Below, piece after piece: positions 16,809-25,654 of a stretch of 36,064 nt of DNA (the first letter of the stretch is position 1; each line of letters opens with the position of its first letter). The notes below the pieces were generated by a model, which was given only the letters and a program-made list of their open reading frames with translations, was not told the DNA's origin and did not search any database. The position numbers were made by a program, and so were the translations under genes. Source of the stretch: Actinomadura bangladeshensis (GTDB taxonomy: Bacteria > Actinomycetota > Actinomycetes > Streptosporangiales > Streptosporangiaceae); assembly GCF_004348335.1 (NCBI RefSeq), contig NZ_SMJW01000059.1, positions 1 to 36,064 of the forward strand, written 5' to 3'.

Positions 16809-16814
16809 TAGACT
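16809..16814 (+). promoter_or_regulatory. -10 box of the his operon (leaderless hisD)
   Basis: TAGACT ends 6 nt before the hisD GTG at 16821, so the transcript should start at or next to the start codon. There is no Shine-Dalgarno. Confidence 0.6.
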
Positions 16815-16820
16815 GGACGG

Positions 16821-18155
16821 GTGATTTCCCGTATCGACCTGCGCGGCTCGCTTCCCGGCGACCTGCGCTCCGTGCTGCCCCGCGCCGACTTCGACGTCGA
16901 GGCCGCCCTGGACAAGGTGCGGCCCATCTGCGAGGACGTGCGCCATCGCGGCTCGGCGGCGGTGCGGGAGTACACCGAGGCGTTCGACGGGGTCGAACTG
17001 GAGAGCACGCGGGTCCCGGTCGCGACCGTCCACGCGGCCCTCGCCGGCCTCGACCCGGCCGTCCGGGACGCGCTGGAGGAGAGCATCCGCCGCGCCCGCG
17101 CGGTGCACCGCGCCCAGCGCCGCACCGACGTCACCACGCAGGTCGTGCCCGGCGGCACCGTCACCGAGCGGTGGATCCCGGTCGGGCGGGTCGGCCTGTA
17201 CGTGCCGGGCGGCCGCGCCGTGTACCCGTCGAGCGTGGTGATGAACGTCGTCCCCGCGCAGGAGGCGGGCGTCGGGTCGCTCGCGGTGACCTCGCCCGCG
17301 CAGAAGGAGTTCGGCGGGCTGCCGCACCCCGCGATCCTGGCCGCCTGCGCGCTCCTCGGGGTGGACGAGGTCTACGCCGCGGGCGGCGCCCAGGCGATCG
17401 CCATGTTCGCCTACGGCACCGACGAGTGCCCCCGCGCCGATCTGGTGACCGGGCCCGGCAACGTGTACGTCGCCGCCGCGAAGCGGCTGCTCAAGGGCGT
17501 GATCGGCATCGACGCCGAGGCCGGCCCGACCGAGATCGCCATCCTCGCCGACGACACCGCGAGCCCGGTGGAGGTCGCCGCCGACCTGATCAGCCAGGCC
17601 GAGCACGACACGCTCGCCGCCGCCGTCCTCGTCACCGACTCGGTGCGGCTCGCCGACGCGGTCGAGGCGGAGCTGAAGGCGCAGGTCGCCCGCACCAAGC
17701 ACACCGAGCGGATCACCGAGGCGCTCGCCGGGCGGCAGTCCGGCATCGTCCTCGTGGACGGCGTCGAGGACGGCCTGAAGGTCGTCGACGCCTACGCCGC
17801 CGAGCACCTGGAGATCCAGACCGCCGACGCCGCGGCGGTCGCCGCCCGCGTCCGCAACGCCGGCGCGATCTTCGTGGGCCCGCACGCGCCGGTGTCGCTC
17901 GGCGACTACCTCGCCGGGTCCAACCACGTCCTGCCGACCGGCGGGTGCGCCTGCCACTCGTCCGGGCTGTCGGTGCAGTCGTTCCTGCGCGGCGTGCACG
18001 TCGTCGAGTACGACCGGACCGCGCTCGCGGAGGCGACCGGGCGCGTGGTCGCGCTCGCCGAGGCCGAGGACCTGCCCGCGCACGGCGCCGCCCTGAAGGC
18101 CCGTTTCGGCGGAGCCGAACCAGGCAAGCACAGCGACTGGGAGATCCCCTCGTGA
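16821..18155 (+). CDS. hisD: histidinol dehydrogenase
   Basis: A 444-aa zinc- and NAD-dependent enzyme that oxidises L-histidinol to L-histidine, the last two steps of the pathway. Family motifs are seen in order: [54 protein letters not shown] with zinc and catalytic residues, [13 protein letters not shown] and [13 protein letters not shown]. Length is typical. It is the first gene of the his operon, with a leaderless promoter directly upstream, and its stop overlaps hisC (GTGA). Confidence 0.98.
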   Translation: MISRIDLRGSLPGDLRSVLPRADFDVEAALDKVRPICEDVRHRGSAAVREYTEAFDGVELESTRVPVATVHAALAGLDPAVRDALEESIRRARAVHRAQRRTDVTTQVVPGGTVTERWIPVGRVGLYVPGGRAVYPSSVVMNVVPAQEAGVGSLAVTSPAQKEFGGLPHPAILAACALLGVDEVYAAGGAQAIAMFAYGTDECPRADLVTGPGNVYVAAAKRLLKGVIGIDAEAGPTEIAILADDTASPVEVAADLISQAEHDTLAAAVLVTDSVRLADAVEAELKAQVARTKHTERITEALAGRQSGIVLVDGVEDGLKVVDAYAAEHLEIQTADAAAVAARVRNAGAIFVGPHAPVSLGDYLAGSNHVLPTGGCACHSSGLSVQSFLRGVHVVEYDRTALAEATGRVVALAEAEDLPAHGAALKARFGGAEPGKHSDWEIPS

Positions 18156-19240
18156 CCTCGCTGAACGACCTGCCGCTGCGGGACGACCTGCGCGGCAAGG
18201 AGCCCTACGGCGCGCCGCAGCTGGACGTCCCGTACGCGCTGAACACCAACGAGAACCCGTACCCGCCGCCGGAGCGGCTGGTGAAGGCCCTCGGCGAGGC
18301 CGTCATGGACGTCGCCGGGACCCTCAACCGCTACCCCGACCGCGACGCCGTCGCGCTGCGCGAGGACCTCGCCGCGTTCCTGAACACCGACACGCCCGGC
18401 GCCGGCCTCACCCGCGACCGGGTGTGGGCGGCGAACGGGTCCAACGAGATCATCCAGCAGGTCCTGCAGGCGTTCGGCGGGGCGGGCCGCACCGCGCTCG
18501 GCTTCGAGCCGTCCTACTCGATGCACCCGATCATCACCGCCGTGTCGGGCACCCGCTGGGTGAACGCCTTCCGCGACGAGGACTTCGGCCTCGAACCCGA
18601 GCGCGCCGTCGCCGCCGTCGAGGAGCACCGCCCCGACGTCGTGTTCCTCACCTCGCCGAACAACCCGACCGGCACCGCCCTTCCCCTGGCGGCGATCGAG
18701 GCGGTCCTGGAGGTCGCGCCGGGCATGGTCGTCGTCGACGAGGCGTACGCGGAGTTCCGCCGCGCCGAGACGCCGTCCGCGCTCACGCTGCTGGACGGGA
18801 ACCCGCGGCTGATCGTCACCCGGACGATGTCCAAGGCGTTCGCGATGGCCGGGACCCGGCTCGGCTACCTCGCCGCCGACCCCGCCGTGATCGAGGCGCT
18901 GCTGCTCGTCCGGCTGCCCTACCACCTGTCGGCGGTCACCCAGGCCGTCGCCCGCACCGCCCTCGCCCACGGCGGGGAACTGCTCGGCGGCGTCGAGGCC
19001 CTCCGCCGCGAGCGCGACGGCCTGGTCGGGTGGCTGCGCGCCGAGGGCTTCCGGGTCGCCGACTCCGACGCCAACTTCGTCCTGTTCGGGACGTTCCCGG
19101 ACCGTCGTATGGTCTGGGAGAGCCTGCTCGGACGCGGCGTGCTGATCCGGGAGGTGGGACCGCCCGAGTGGCTGCGGGTCAGCGTCGGCACCCCGGAAGA
19201 GATGGCCGCCTTCCGCACCGCACTGAAGGAGAGTCTGTGA
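18152..19240 (+). CDS. hisC: histidinol-phosphate aminotransferase
   Basis: A 362-aa PLP-dependent class I/II aminotransferase that makes histidinol phosphate from imidazole acetol phosphate. The PLP lysine is K228 in [26 protein letters not shown] at the N-terminus, [11 protein letters not shown] near 167 and [10 protein letters not shown] near 195 are HisC hallmarks. GTG 18152 overlaps the hisD stop, and its own stop overlaps hisB, so hisD-hisC-hisB are translationally coupled. Confidence 0.97.
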   Translation: MTSLNDLPLRDDLRGKEPYGAPQLDVPYALNTNENPYPPPERLVKALGEAVMDVAGTLNRYPDRDAVALREDLAAFLNTDTPGAGLTRDRVWAANGSNEIIQQVLQAFGGAGRTALGFEPSYSMHPIITAVSGTRWVNAFRDEDFGLEPERAVAAVEEHRPDVVFLTSPNNPTGTALPLAAIEAVLEVAPGMVVVDEAYAEFRRAETPSALTLLDGNPRLIVTRTMSKAFAMAGTRLGYLAADPAVIEALLLVRLPYHLSAVTQAVARTALAHGGELLGGVEALRRERDGLVGWLRAEGFRVADSDANFVLFGTFPDRRMVWESLLGRGVLIREVGPPEWLRVSVGTPEEMAAFRTALKESL

Positions 19241-19830
19241 CGCGCAAGGGACGGATCGAGCGCGGGACCAAGGAGACCCAGGTCCTCGTCGAGATCGACC
19301 TCGACGGGACCGGGCAGGTCGACGTCGCGACCGGCGTGGGGTTCTTCGACCACATGCTGGCCCAGCTCGGCAAGCACGGGTCGTTCGACCTGACCGTCAA
19401 GACGACCGGCGACCTGCACATCGACAGCCACCACACGATCGAGGACACCTCGATCGCGCTCGGCCAGGCGTTCCGGGAGGCGCTCGGCGACAAGGCCGGC
19501 ATCCGCCGCTTCGCCGACGCGTCCATTCCCCTGGACGAGGCGCTCGCGCAGGTCACCGTGGACGTCTCCGGCCGCCCCTACCTGGTGCACGTCGAGCCGG
19601 ACGGCATGGCCCCGATGATCGGCCCCGAGTACGACACCACGATGACCCGGCACATCTTCGAGTCGTTCGTGTCCAACGCGCGGGTGGCGCTGCACGTCCA
19701 CGTCCCGTACGGGCGCAACGCCCACCACATCGTGGAGGCCCAGTTCAAGGCCCTCGCCCGCGCGCTGCGCGACGCCGTGGCGCTCGACCCGAAGGTGCAC
19801 GGCATCCCGTCCACCAAGGGGGCCCTGTAG
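19237..19830 (+). CDS. hisB: imidazoleglycerol-phosphate dehydratase
   Basis: A 197-aa monofunctional IGP dehydratase; there is no fused phosphatase domain as in E. coli. Metal-binding signatures are [28 protein letters not shown] and [15 protein letters not shown], with the product-binding [17 protein letters not shown] 19237 overlaps the hisC stop (GTGA). A 56-codon membrane-protein gene follows after 2 nt. Confidence 0.98.
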   Translation: MTRKGRIERGTKETQVLVEIDLDGTGQVDVATGVGFFDHMLAQLGKHGSFDLTVKTTGDLHIDSHHTIEDTSIALGQAFREALGDKAGIRRFADASIPLDEALAQVTVDVSGRPYLVHVEPDGMAPMIGPEYDTTMTRHIFESFVSNARVALHVHVPYGRNAHHIVEAQFKALARALRDAVALDPKVHGIPSTKGAL

Positions 19831-19832
19831 CC

Positions 19833-20003
19833 GTGGAGATCGGCGACCTGCACTTCACCTACGCCACCATGGCGATCTTCGCGGTCGCGGTGTTCCTGCT
19901 GGCCGGGGTGTACAGCTTCATCAAGCAGGGCATCAAGATCGGCGCGATGATCCTGCTCGTCCTCGCCGGGCTCGTGTTCGCCGGCGGGGTGATGTGGCTG
20001 TGA
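19833..20003 (+). CDS. small two-TM membrane protein inside the his operon
   Basis: A 56-aa protein starting at GTG 19833, two nucleotides after the hisB stop and ending within the hisH start (TGA 20001-20003 overlaps GTG 20000-20002). Two hydrophobic helices are clear, about 10-28 and 38-55, joined by a basic turn ([10 protein letters not shown]). The tight packing, coupling and G/C-ending codons argue for a real gene that is easily missed for its size. AAGGGGG lies 11 nt upstream. No family is recognised. Membrane anchoring or regulation of the his enzymes is only a guess. Confidence 0.75.
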   Translation: MEIGDLHFTYATMAIFAVAVFLLAGVYSFIKQGIKIGAMILLVLAGLVFAGGVMWL

Positions 20004-20635
20004 CCCGGATCGTCATCCTCGACTACGGCTCGGGCAACCTGCGCTCCGCCGAGCGCGCCGTGGCCCGTGCCGGAGCCGAGGTGACCGTCACCGCCGACTG
20101 GGACGCCGCGCTGAACGCCGACGGGCTGGTCGTCCCCGGCGTCGGCGCGTTCGCAGCCTGCATGGCGGGCCTGCGCGCGGTCCGCGGCGACCAGATCATC
20201 GGCCGCCGCCTCGCGGGCGGGCGCCCCGTCCTCGGCATCTGCGTCGGCATGCAGATCCTGTTCACCAAGGGCATCGAGCACGGCACCACCACCGAGGGCT
20301 GCGGCGAGTGGCCGGGCACGGTCGACCGGCTGAACGCGCCGGTCGTCCCGCACATGGGCTGGAACACCGTCGACGTCCCCGAGGGCTCGGTCCTGTTCGA
20401 CGGGCTGGCGGACGCGCGGTTCTACTTCGTCCACTCCTACGCCGCCCGCAGCTGGGACCTGGAGCCCGACCCGAGCGGCACCATCGCGGCGCCTCTGGTC
20501 ACCTGGGCCGAGCACGGCGACCGCTTCGTCGCCGCCGTGGAGAACGGCCCCCTGTGCGCCACCCAGTTCCATCCGGAGAAGTCCGGCGACGCCGGCGCCC
20601 ACCTGCTCCGCAACTGGCTCTCCACGGTGGCCTGA
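20000..20635 (+). CDS. hisH: imidazole glycerol phosphate synthase, glutaminase subunit
   Basis: A 211-aa class I glutamine amidotransferase that supplies ammonia to HisF. The nucleophile is C81 in [10 protein letters not shown] and the catalytic His-x-Glu is in TQFHPEKSG near the C-terminus. The N-terminal [16 protein letters not shown] is typical of HisH. GTG 20000 overlaps the stop of the small membrane protein gene; GTG 19994 would add two residues. Its partner hisF lies one gene downstream, after priA, in the standard actinomycete order. Confidence 0.96.
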   Translation: MTRIVILDYGSGNLRSAERAVARAGAEVTVTADWDAALNADGLVVPGVGAFAACMAGLRAVRGDQIIGRRLAGGRPVLGICVGMQILFTKGIEHGTTTEGCGEWPGTVDRLNAPVVPHMGWNTVDVPEGSVLFDGLADARFYFVHSYAARSWDLEPDPSGTIAAPLVTWAEHGDRFVAAVENGPLCATQFHPEKSGDAGAHLLRNWLSTVA

Positions 20636-20669
20636 GAACACGCCCGACCAGCCGTCCCATCAGTATCGA

Positions 20670-20675
20670 TAGGGT
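20670..20675 (+). promoter_or_regulatory. internal -10 box for priA
   Basis: TAGGGT ends 6 nt before ATG 20682 in the 46-bp gap between hisH and priA, the only sizeable gap in the operon. There is no Shine-Dalgarno, so an extra leaderless promoter for priA-hisF is plausible. Confidence 0.5.
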
Positions 20676-20681
20676 TTCCGC

Positions 20682-21401
20682 ATGACTTTGACGCTCCTTC
20701 CCGCGGTCGACGTCGCCGACGGCCGGGCGGTCCGCCTGGTGCAGGGCGAGGCCGGCACCGAGACCTCCTACGGCGCCCCCCTCGACGCTGCGCTCGCGTG
20801 GCAGAAGGCGGGGGCGGAGTGGATCCATCTCGTCGACCTCGACGCGGCGTTCGGGCGCGGCTCCAACCGGGAGCTGCTGGCCGAGGTGACCGGGCGGCTG
20901 GACGTGAAGGTGGAGCTGTCCGGCGGCATCCGCGACGACGCGTCGCTGGAGGCGGCCCTGTCCACCGGCTGCGCCCGCGTCAACATCGGCACCGCGGCGC
21001 TGGAGAACCCCGACTGGTGCCGCAAGATCATCGCCTCGCACGGCGACAAGATCGCGGTGGGCCTGGACGTGCGGGGTACGACGCTCGCCGCCCGCGGCTG
21101 GACGCGCGAGGGCGGCGACCTGTGGGAGGTCCTCGCCCGGCTGGAGGACGACGGCTGCCCCCGCTACGTGGTCACCGACGTCACCAAGGACGGCACGCTG
21201 CGCGGCCCCAACACCGACCTGCTCCGCGAGGTCTGCTCCCGCACCGACAAGCCCGTCATCGCGTCCGGCGGCGTCTCCTCGCTCGACGACCTGCGGGCGC
21301 TGGCCGGGCTGGTCCCCGACGGCGTCGAGGGCGCGATCGTCGGCAAGGCCCTCTACGCGCAGGCGTTCACCCTGGAAGAAGCCCTGGAGGCCGTGAAGTG
21401 A
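20682..21401 (+). CDS. priA: bifunctional HisA/TrpF isomerase PriA
   Basis: A 239-aa (beta-alpha)8 barrel that isomerises ProFAR in histidine synthesis and, in actinobacteria, usually also phosphoribosylanthranilate in tryptophan synthesis. The active-site aspartates are in [10 protein letters not shown] and [11 protein letters not shown]. The segment [12 protein letters not shown] carries the Arg and Trp that PriA uses for the tryptophan substrate, favouring PriA over single-function HisA. It may have its own promoter. Its last codons are duplicated in the following 20-bp tandem repeat. Confidence 0.93.
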   Translation: MTLTLLPAVDVADGRAVRLVQGEAGTETSYGAPLDAALAWQKAGAEWIHLVDLDAAFGRGSNRELLAEVTGRLDVKVELSGGIRDDASLEAALSTGCARVNIGTAALENPDWCRKIIASHGDKIAVGLDVRGTTLAARGWTREGGDLWEVLARLEDDGCPRYVVTDVTKDGTLRGPNTDLLREVCSRTDKPVIASGGVSSLDDLRALAGLVPDGVEGAIVGKALYAQAFTLEEALEAVK

Positions 21402-21421
21402 GTGGGGAGGCCGTGAAGTGA
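21386..21421 (+). repeat. 20-bp tandem duplication at the priA/hisF junction
   Basis: GGAGGCCGTGAAGTGA occurs at 21386-21401 and 21406-21421 (period 20). The first copy holds the priA end and TGA; the second holds the hisF ribosome-binding site and GTG. Between them a 7-codon frame (GTG 21398 to TGA 21421, VSGEAVK) overlaps the priA stop at its start and the hisF GTG at its end. Confidence 0.9.
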
Positions 21422-22179
21422 CCGTCGCCGTGCGGGTGATCCCGTGCCTGGACGTCGACGCCGGGCGCGTGGTCAAGGGCGTCAACTTCCAGAACCTGCG
21501 GGACGCCGGCGACCCCGTCGAGCTGGCCCGCCGCTACGACGCCGAGGGCGCCGACGAGCTGACGTTCCTGGACATCACCGCGTCCAGCGCCGACCGGTCC
21601 ACGACCTACGAGGTGGTGCGCCGCACCGCCGAGCAGGTGTTCATCCCGCTGACGGTCGGCGGCGGCGTCCGCACCGTCGAGGACGTCGACCGGCTGCTGC
21701 GCGCGGGCGCCGACAAGGTGTCGATCAACACGGCCGCGATCGCGCGGCCGGAGTTCCTGCGGGAGGCCGCGCACCGCTTCGGGTCGCAGTGCATCGTGCT
21801 GTCGGTCGACGCGCGCCGGGCCGACGGGACCGAGTCCGGGTTCGAGGTCACCACGCACGGCGGCCGCAAGGGCACCGGCATCGACGCGGTCGAGTGGGCC
21901 CGCCGGGGCGAGGAGCTCGGTGTCGGGGAGATCCTCCTGAACTCCATGGACGCCGACGGCACCAAGGCCGGCTTCGACCTGGAGATGCTCCGCCGCGTCC
22001 GGGACACCGTGTCGGTGCCGGTGATCGCCAGCGGCGGAGCCGGGGCGGTCGAGCACTTCGCGCCCGCCGTCGCGGCGGGCGCGGACGCCGTCCTCGCCGC
22101 CAGCGTGTTCCACTTCGGGGAGCTGACGATCCCCGAGGTCAAGTCGGCCCTGCGCGAGGCAGGCAACCCCGTCCGCTGA
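21418..22179 (+). CDS. hisF: imidazole glycerol phosphate synthase, cyclase subunit
   Basis: A 253-aa (beta-alpha)8 barrel that, with HisH, converts PRFAR and ammonia to imidazole glycerol phosphate and AICAR. Catalytic aspartates are in [14 protein letters not shown] and IVLSVDARR; phosphate-binding GGGVRT and IASGGAG motifs are intact. The start is GTG 21418 with GGGGAGG 7 nt upstream, inside the second copy of the tandem repeat. An ATP-grasp gene follows 18 nt after its stop on the same strand. Confidence 0.97.
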   Translation: MTVAVRVIPCLDVDAGRVVKGVNFQNLRDAGDPVELARRYDAEGADELTFLDITASSADRSTTYEVVRRTAEQVFIPLTVGGGVRTVEDVDRLLRAGADKVSINTAAIARPEFLREAAHRFGSQCIVLSVDARRADGTESGFEVTTHGGRKGTGIDAVEWARRGEELGVGEILLNSMDADGTKAGFDLEMLRRVRDTVSVPVIASGGAGAVEHFAPAVAAGADAVLAASVFHFGELTIPEVKSALREAGNPVR

Positions 22180-22197
22180 AAAAGGGAGCCCCCCGGT

Positions 22198-23043
22198 ATG
22201 ACCATCGCGTTCGCGACCTGCTCCTGGCTGCCCGGCGGCAGCGACGACGTCCGGGACCTGATCGGCGCCCTCGCCTCGCTCGAGGTCGAGGCCGAGCCGG
22301 TCATCTGGGACGGCGACGTCGACTGGTCCCGGTACGACCTCGTCGTCATCCGGTCCACGTGGGACTACACGTCGCGCCGCGACGCGTACGTGGCGTGGGC
22401 GGAGAGCCTGCCGCGCGTCCTCAACCCGGCGGAGGTCATCCGCTGGAACACCGACAAGCGCTACCTCCGCGACCTCGCCGGCGCCGGGCTGCCGGTCGTC
22501 CCGACCCTCTGGGACCCGGACGACATCCCGTCCGAATGGCCCGAGTACGTCATCAAACCGGCGGTCTCCATCGGCTCCGGCGACACGGCCCGCTGGGGCC
22601 CCGGCGAAGAGGAGCAGGCCCGCGCCCACCTGCGCTCCCTGCGCGACGCGGGCCGGACGGCCATGGTCCAGCCCTACCTGGCGGCGGTCGACACCGCCGG
22701 CGAGACGGCGCTGGTCTTCTGCGACGGCGAGTACAGCCACGCCGGGCGCAAGGCGCAGATCCTCACCGCCGGCGCGGGCGTGCAGGGCTCCGTCCGCGAC
22801 GACGCCACGCGCGGCCGGGTCACCGCGGCCGCGGCGACGGAGGCGGAACTGGACGTCGCGAACCGCGCCCTCGCCGCCGTGCCGGGCGGCGGGGACCTCC
22901 TCTACGCCCGCGTCGACCTGATCCCCGGCCCGGACGGCAGCCCGATGATCATCGAGCTGGAGCTCACCGAGCCCAACCTCTACCCGCACCACGGTGAGGG
23001 CAGTGCGGAGAGGTTCGCGAAGGCGATCGCCGCCCGCCTCTAG
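22198..23043 (+). CDS. ATP-grasp domain protein
   Basis: A 281-aa protein with the layout of RimK/glutathione-synthetase-like ATP-grasp ligases: an N-terminal pre-ATP domain (RSTWDYTSRRDAYVAWAE), NTDKRYLRDLAGAGLPVVPT leading into the ATP domain, IKPAVSIGSGDT as the ATP-binding Lys region, and metal-binding ARVDLIP with IIELELTEPNLY. Such enzymes join a carboxylate to an amine via an acyl-phosphate; the substrates here are unknown. AGGGAG precedes the ATG. It may be the last gene of the his transcript, but a link to histidine synthesis is not shown. Its stop shares CTAG with the convergent hydrolase gene. Confidence 0.85.
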   Translation: MTIAFATCSWLPGGSDDVRDLIGALASLEVEAEPVIWDGDVDWSRYDLVVIRSTWDYTSRRDAYVAWAESLPRVLNPAEVIRWNTDKRYLRDLAGAGLPVVPTLWDPDDIPSEWPEYVIKPAVSIGSGDTARWGPGEEEQARAHLRSLRDAGRTAMVQPYLAAVDTAGETALVFCDGEYSHAGRKAQILTAGAGVQGSVRDDATRGRVTAAAATEAELDVANRALAAVPGGGDLLYARVDLIPGPDGSPMIIELELTEPNLYPHHGEGSAERFAKAIAARL

Positions 23044-24785
23044 ACGGCGTCCTCGCCGGGGGGCGCGGGCATCGCGGCCTCGGGGGAGCGCTCGGCGATC
23101 GGCAGGATGATCGCGGACGGGTGGTCCGGGTCGTGGAAGACCTCCTGGCGGGCCTTCACCATGCGGGTCTCGGTGGTGGCCAGGGGTTCGCCGGTGCCGG
23201 GGTTGGCGGCGACCTTGGGGTGGGCGCCGCTGGTGACGTGCACCCGGATCCGGTGGCCGCGCGCGAAGCGGTGCCCGGTCGGCCACAGGTCCACCGCGAT
23301 GCGGCGGACGCCGGCCGTCCCCACGGGCTTCTCGGCGGCCGCGGGCAGGCGCAGGCCGCCCTCGCAGACGTTGCGGGACGTCCCGTCCGGGGCGACGTCG
23401 CAGAGCCGGACGATGAAGTCGGTGTGCTCGCGGTCGGAGCGGACGAACAGGTCGGCGCCGACGGGGCCGATCACGTCCAGGTCGTCGCCGAGGGCGGGGG
23501 AGGTGAACGCCAGGACGTCCGGGCGCCGCTCCAGCGGGCGGTTGTCGACGGGGCGCGAGCTGCCGAGCAGGGTGGGGCCGCCGAGCGCGGGCGTCGGCCG
23601 GGCCGGGTCGAAGGTGTAGGTGCTCGGCGGGTGGTCCTGCGGGCCGTCCTCGCCGAGGCCGTCCGCGGCGTGCAGGTGCCAGCGGGCCTGCCGGGTGCCC
23701 GGCGGCGGCCAGTCGCGGTAGTGCCGCCATTCGCGGGCACCGGTCACGTACAGCCGGACGGGGTCGCGCCGCAGCCCGGACGGATCGCCCTGCAGATGGG
23801 CGCGGAACCAGGCGAGCGACTCGCGGATGCCCGGCAGCCCGTGCCGGGCGTCGGTGTGCCACCAGGGGCCGATCGTCAGGTACGGGGCCTGGCCGGCGGC
23901 GCGCAGCGCGAGGTAGTCCTTGATCTCCCACGGCAGGAACACGTCGTACCAGCCGCCGAGCAGGCTGGCGGGCGCGGCCACCTGCCCGACGGTGCCGCTG
24001 AAGTCGCGACGGTCCCAGTACCCGTTCGGGGCGGCGCCGCCGCCGTCGAGGGCGAGCCCCTCGGGGGGCCCGTGGCCCGCGGGCCCGTGGTTGGCGAGCA
24101 GGTCCTGGTAGAAGCGCATCGGCTCGCCGCCCGCCAGCACGTCCAGCTCGGCGAGGGGGCGGCCGGAGCGGGCGGCGCGCAGGGCGCGGCGCCGGGCGGT
24201 GAGCGGCGCGGTGATCATGCCGAACGGGCGCTGCTGCCGGTGCGTCAGGTCGGTCCAGGTGAGCGCGGACTCCAGCGCGAACGACCCGCCGACGTAGGCG
24301 GCGTCGCGGAACGAGGACGCGGTGATCTGCAGCGACATCGCCTTCAGCGCCGGCCCGGCCTCGGCGGCGATCGCCCAGGCCGCGTAGCCGAGGTAGCTCG
24401 GGCCGAAGGTGCCGAACGTGCCGTGGAACCAGGGCTGCCGCTTCATCCACGCGACGGTGGCGAGGCCGTCCTCGCGCTCGTGGCCGAGCGGGTCGAACTC
24501 GCCGCCGGAGCCGGACGTCCCGCGCGTGCTCTGCACGACCAGCTGGAACCCGAACGGGACGAACAGCAGCCCGTTGGCGAGGGCGGCGGGCCCGCGCCGC
24601 CCGTACGGGGTCCGCACGAGGATCGTGGGCGGCCGCTCGACCCCGGCCGGGACGTACCGGTCGGCGAGCAGCGTCACGCCGTCCGGCATGGTCGCCGGCA
24701 GGTCGCGCTCGACGGTGTAGCGGGACAGCACCCGCGGGTGCGGCAGCCTGATCGGTGGGGAGGGCAGTCGGTCCCAGAGCGCCAT
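23040..24785 (-). CDS. CocE/NonD-family serine hydrolase
   Basis: A 581-aa protein: an alpha/beta hydrolase domain with the nucleophile S130 in FGPSYLGYAAW, aspartate in GGWYDVFLP and histidine in GPWWHTD, followed by the C-terminal jelly-roll domain of the X-Pro dipeptidyl-peptidase/cocaine esterase family (RPDVLAFTSPALGDDLDVIGPV, FIVRLCDVAPDG). It probably hydrolyses an ester or amide; the substrate is unknown. There is no signal peptide, so it is likely cytoplasmic. An operator-like palindrome lies in the promoter region. It runs convergent to the ATP-grasp gene with a 4-bp overlap. Confidence 0.92.
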   Translation of the reverse strand: MALWDRLPSPPIRLPHPRVLSRYTVERDLPATMPDGVTLLADRYVPAGVERPPTILVRTPYGRRGPAALANGLLFVPFGFQLVVQSTRGTSGSGGEFDPLGHEREDGLATVAWMKRQPWFHGTFGTFGPSYLGYAAWAIAAEAGPALKAMSLQITASSFRDAAYVGGSFALESALTWTDLTHRQQRPFGMITAPLTARRRALRAARSGRPLAELDVLAGGEPMRFYQDLLANHGPAGHGPPEGLALDGGGAAPNGYWDRRDFSGTVGQVAAPASLLGGWYDVFLPWEIKDYLALRAAGQAPYLTIGPWWHTDARHGLPGIRESLAWFRAHLQGDPSGLRRDPVRLYVTGAREWRHYRDWPPPGTRQARWHLHAADGLGEDGPQDHPPSTYTFDPARPTPALGGPTLLGSSRPVDNRPLERRPDVLAFTSPALGDDLDVIGPVGADLFVRSDREHTDFIVRLCDVAPDGTSRNVCEGGLRLPAAAEKPVGTAGVRRIAVDLWPTGHRFARGHRIRVHVTSGAHPKVAANPGTGEPLATTETRMVKARQEVFHDPDHPSAIILPIAERSPEAAMPAPPGEDAV

Positions 24786-24807
24786 GCTGCCTCCGTCCGC
24801 GGTCTGC

Positions 24808-24824
24808 TACTACCTAGTAAGGTA
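24808..24824. promoter_or_regulatory. operator-like overlapping palindromes upstream of the hydrolase
   Basis: TACTA-CC-TAGTA (24808-24819) and TACCT-AGTA-AGGTA (24811-24824) overlap in an AT-rich spot 23-39 nt upstream of the hydrolase start. TetR- and PadR-type repressors often bind sites of this kind. No regulator gene is adjacent. Confidence 0.5.
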
Positions 24825-24847
24825 TCCGCGGTCGGGGACCGCAACCG

Positions 24848-24961
24848 TCAGGCGCCGGTGATGAACGCCCACGGGTCGGGCGCGGCGGCGGCCACCGCGA
24901 CCGGGCCGTCCGGGGCGCGGACGGCCGCGCCAGACGTTGGTGCCGTGCAGCCGCCGCCCTT
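24848..24961 (-). pseudogene. possible remnant of a DUF397 gene
   Basis: The minus strand reads GGGC, then AAVRAPDGPVAVAAAAPDPW and AFITGA before a TGA. The spacing resembles the end of DUF397 (VAVRDSKDPDGPV..F....W..F), small actinomycete proteins usually paired with an XRE regulator. No start codon, no N-terminal W-x-K-S motif and no XRE partner are visible, so it would be a decayed fragment. Chance similarity is possible. Confidence 0.3.
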
Positions 24962-25045
24962 ACCCGGGGTCCTTCTTGGCGGCCGGGCGCGTTGTCTGGG
25001 ATCGTTGCTGGTTCCGACAGCCCGCACCCAAGGGGAGTACACGAC

Positions 25046-25630
25046 ATGTGGCCGGGGTCGAACGTGCCGATGGGGCCGCCGCCGGTGGATCCGGGCCGGG
25101 CGGAGCCCTCCTGGCCCTCGCGGCGCACGGGCCCCGGCGCGGGCTGGTACGCGCTGCCCGTCGCCCTGGTCGCCGTGGCCGTCGTGGGCCTGCTCACCCT
25201 GGTCGGGTTCCTGTGGGAGGACTCGGAGGTCGCGAACGGGCCGCCGTCGTCCGGCGACCCGGCCGCGGGGGTGCCGGTCCGGCTGTCGGAGGGGCACGAC
25301 TACTTCGTGTACGTCCGCACGGGCGGCTCCACGCCGTACGCGTGCTCGGTGCGGGCGGGGCAGCGGTTCGGGCCGATCAGGCTCACCCGGAAGAACTCCT
25401 GGAGCGCGTCCGACCGCGCCGGCCACCGGTACACCGCCACGTTCACGGCGCCGGTCACCGGGGACGCGGTGCTCACCTGCCGCGGCACGGACGGCCCGGT
25501 CATGGTGGTGCCGGACGACACCGCGCACGCCTACCTGGGGCTCGCCCTGTTCACGGCCCTCGGGCTCGGCGGGCTCGCCGTCATCAGCTTCGTGGTCGTC
25601 CTCGTCCGGCGGAGCGCCGCCCGCCGGTGA
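25046..25630 (+). CDS. hypothetical two-TM membrane protein
   Basis: A 194-aa protein: a Pro-rich cytoplasmic N-terminus, a membrane helix about 34-56 (ALPVALVAVAVVGLLTLVGF), an extracellular region of about 100 residues with two cysteines (YACSV, VLTCRG) that could form a disulfide, and a second helix about 163-187 ending in basic residues. No family is recognised. The start is ATG 25046, with AAGGGGAG 8 nt upstream. It stands alone between two divergently and convergently placed genes. Confidence 0.7.
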   Translation: MWPGSNVPMGPPPVDPGRAEPSWPSRRTGPGAGWYALPVALVAVAVVGLLTLVGFLWEDSEVANGPPSSGDPAAGVPVRLSEGHDYFVYVRTGGSTPYACSVRAGQRFGPIRLTRKNSWSASDRAGHRYTATFTAPVTGDAVLTCRGTDGPVMVVPDDTAHAYLGLALFTALGLGGLAVISFVVVLVRRSAARR

Positions 25631-25654
25631 GCACGGCGCCCCGCCCGCGCGCGA

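Noticed and set aside
21367..24450. Long minus-strand open frame crossing hisF, the ATP-grasp gene and the hydrolase
   Set aside because: It covers three well-supported genes and its composition is a frame shadow.
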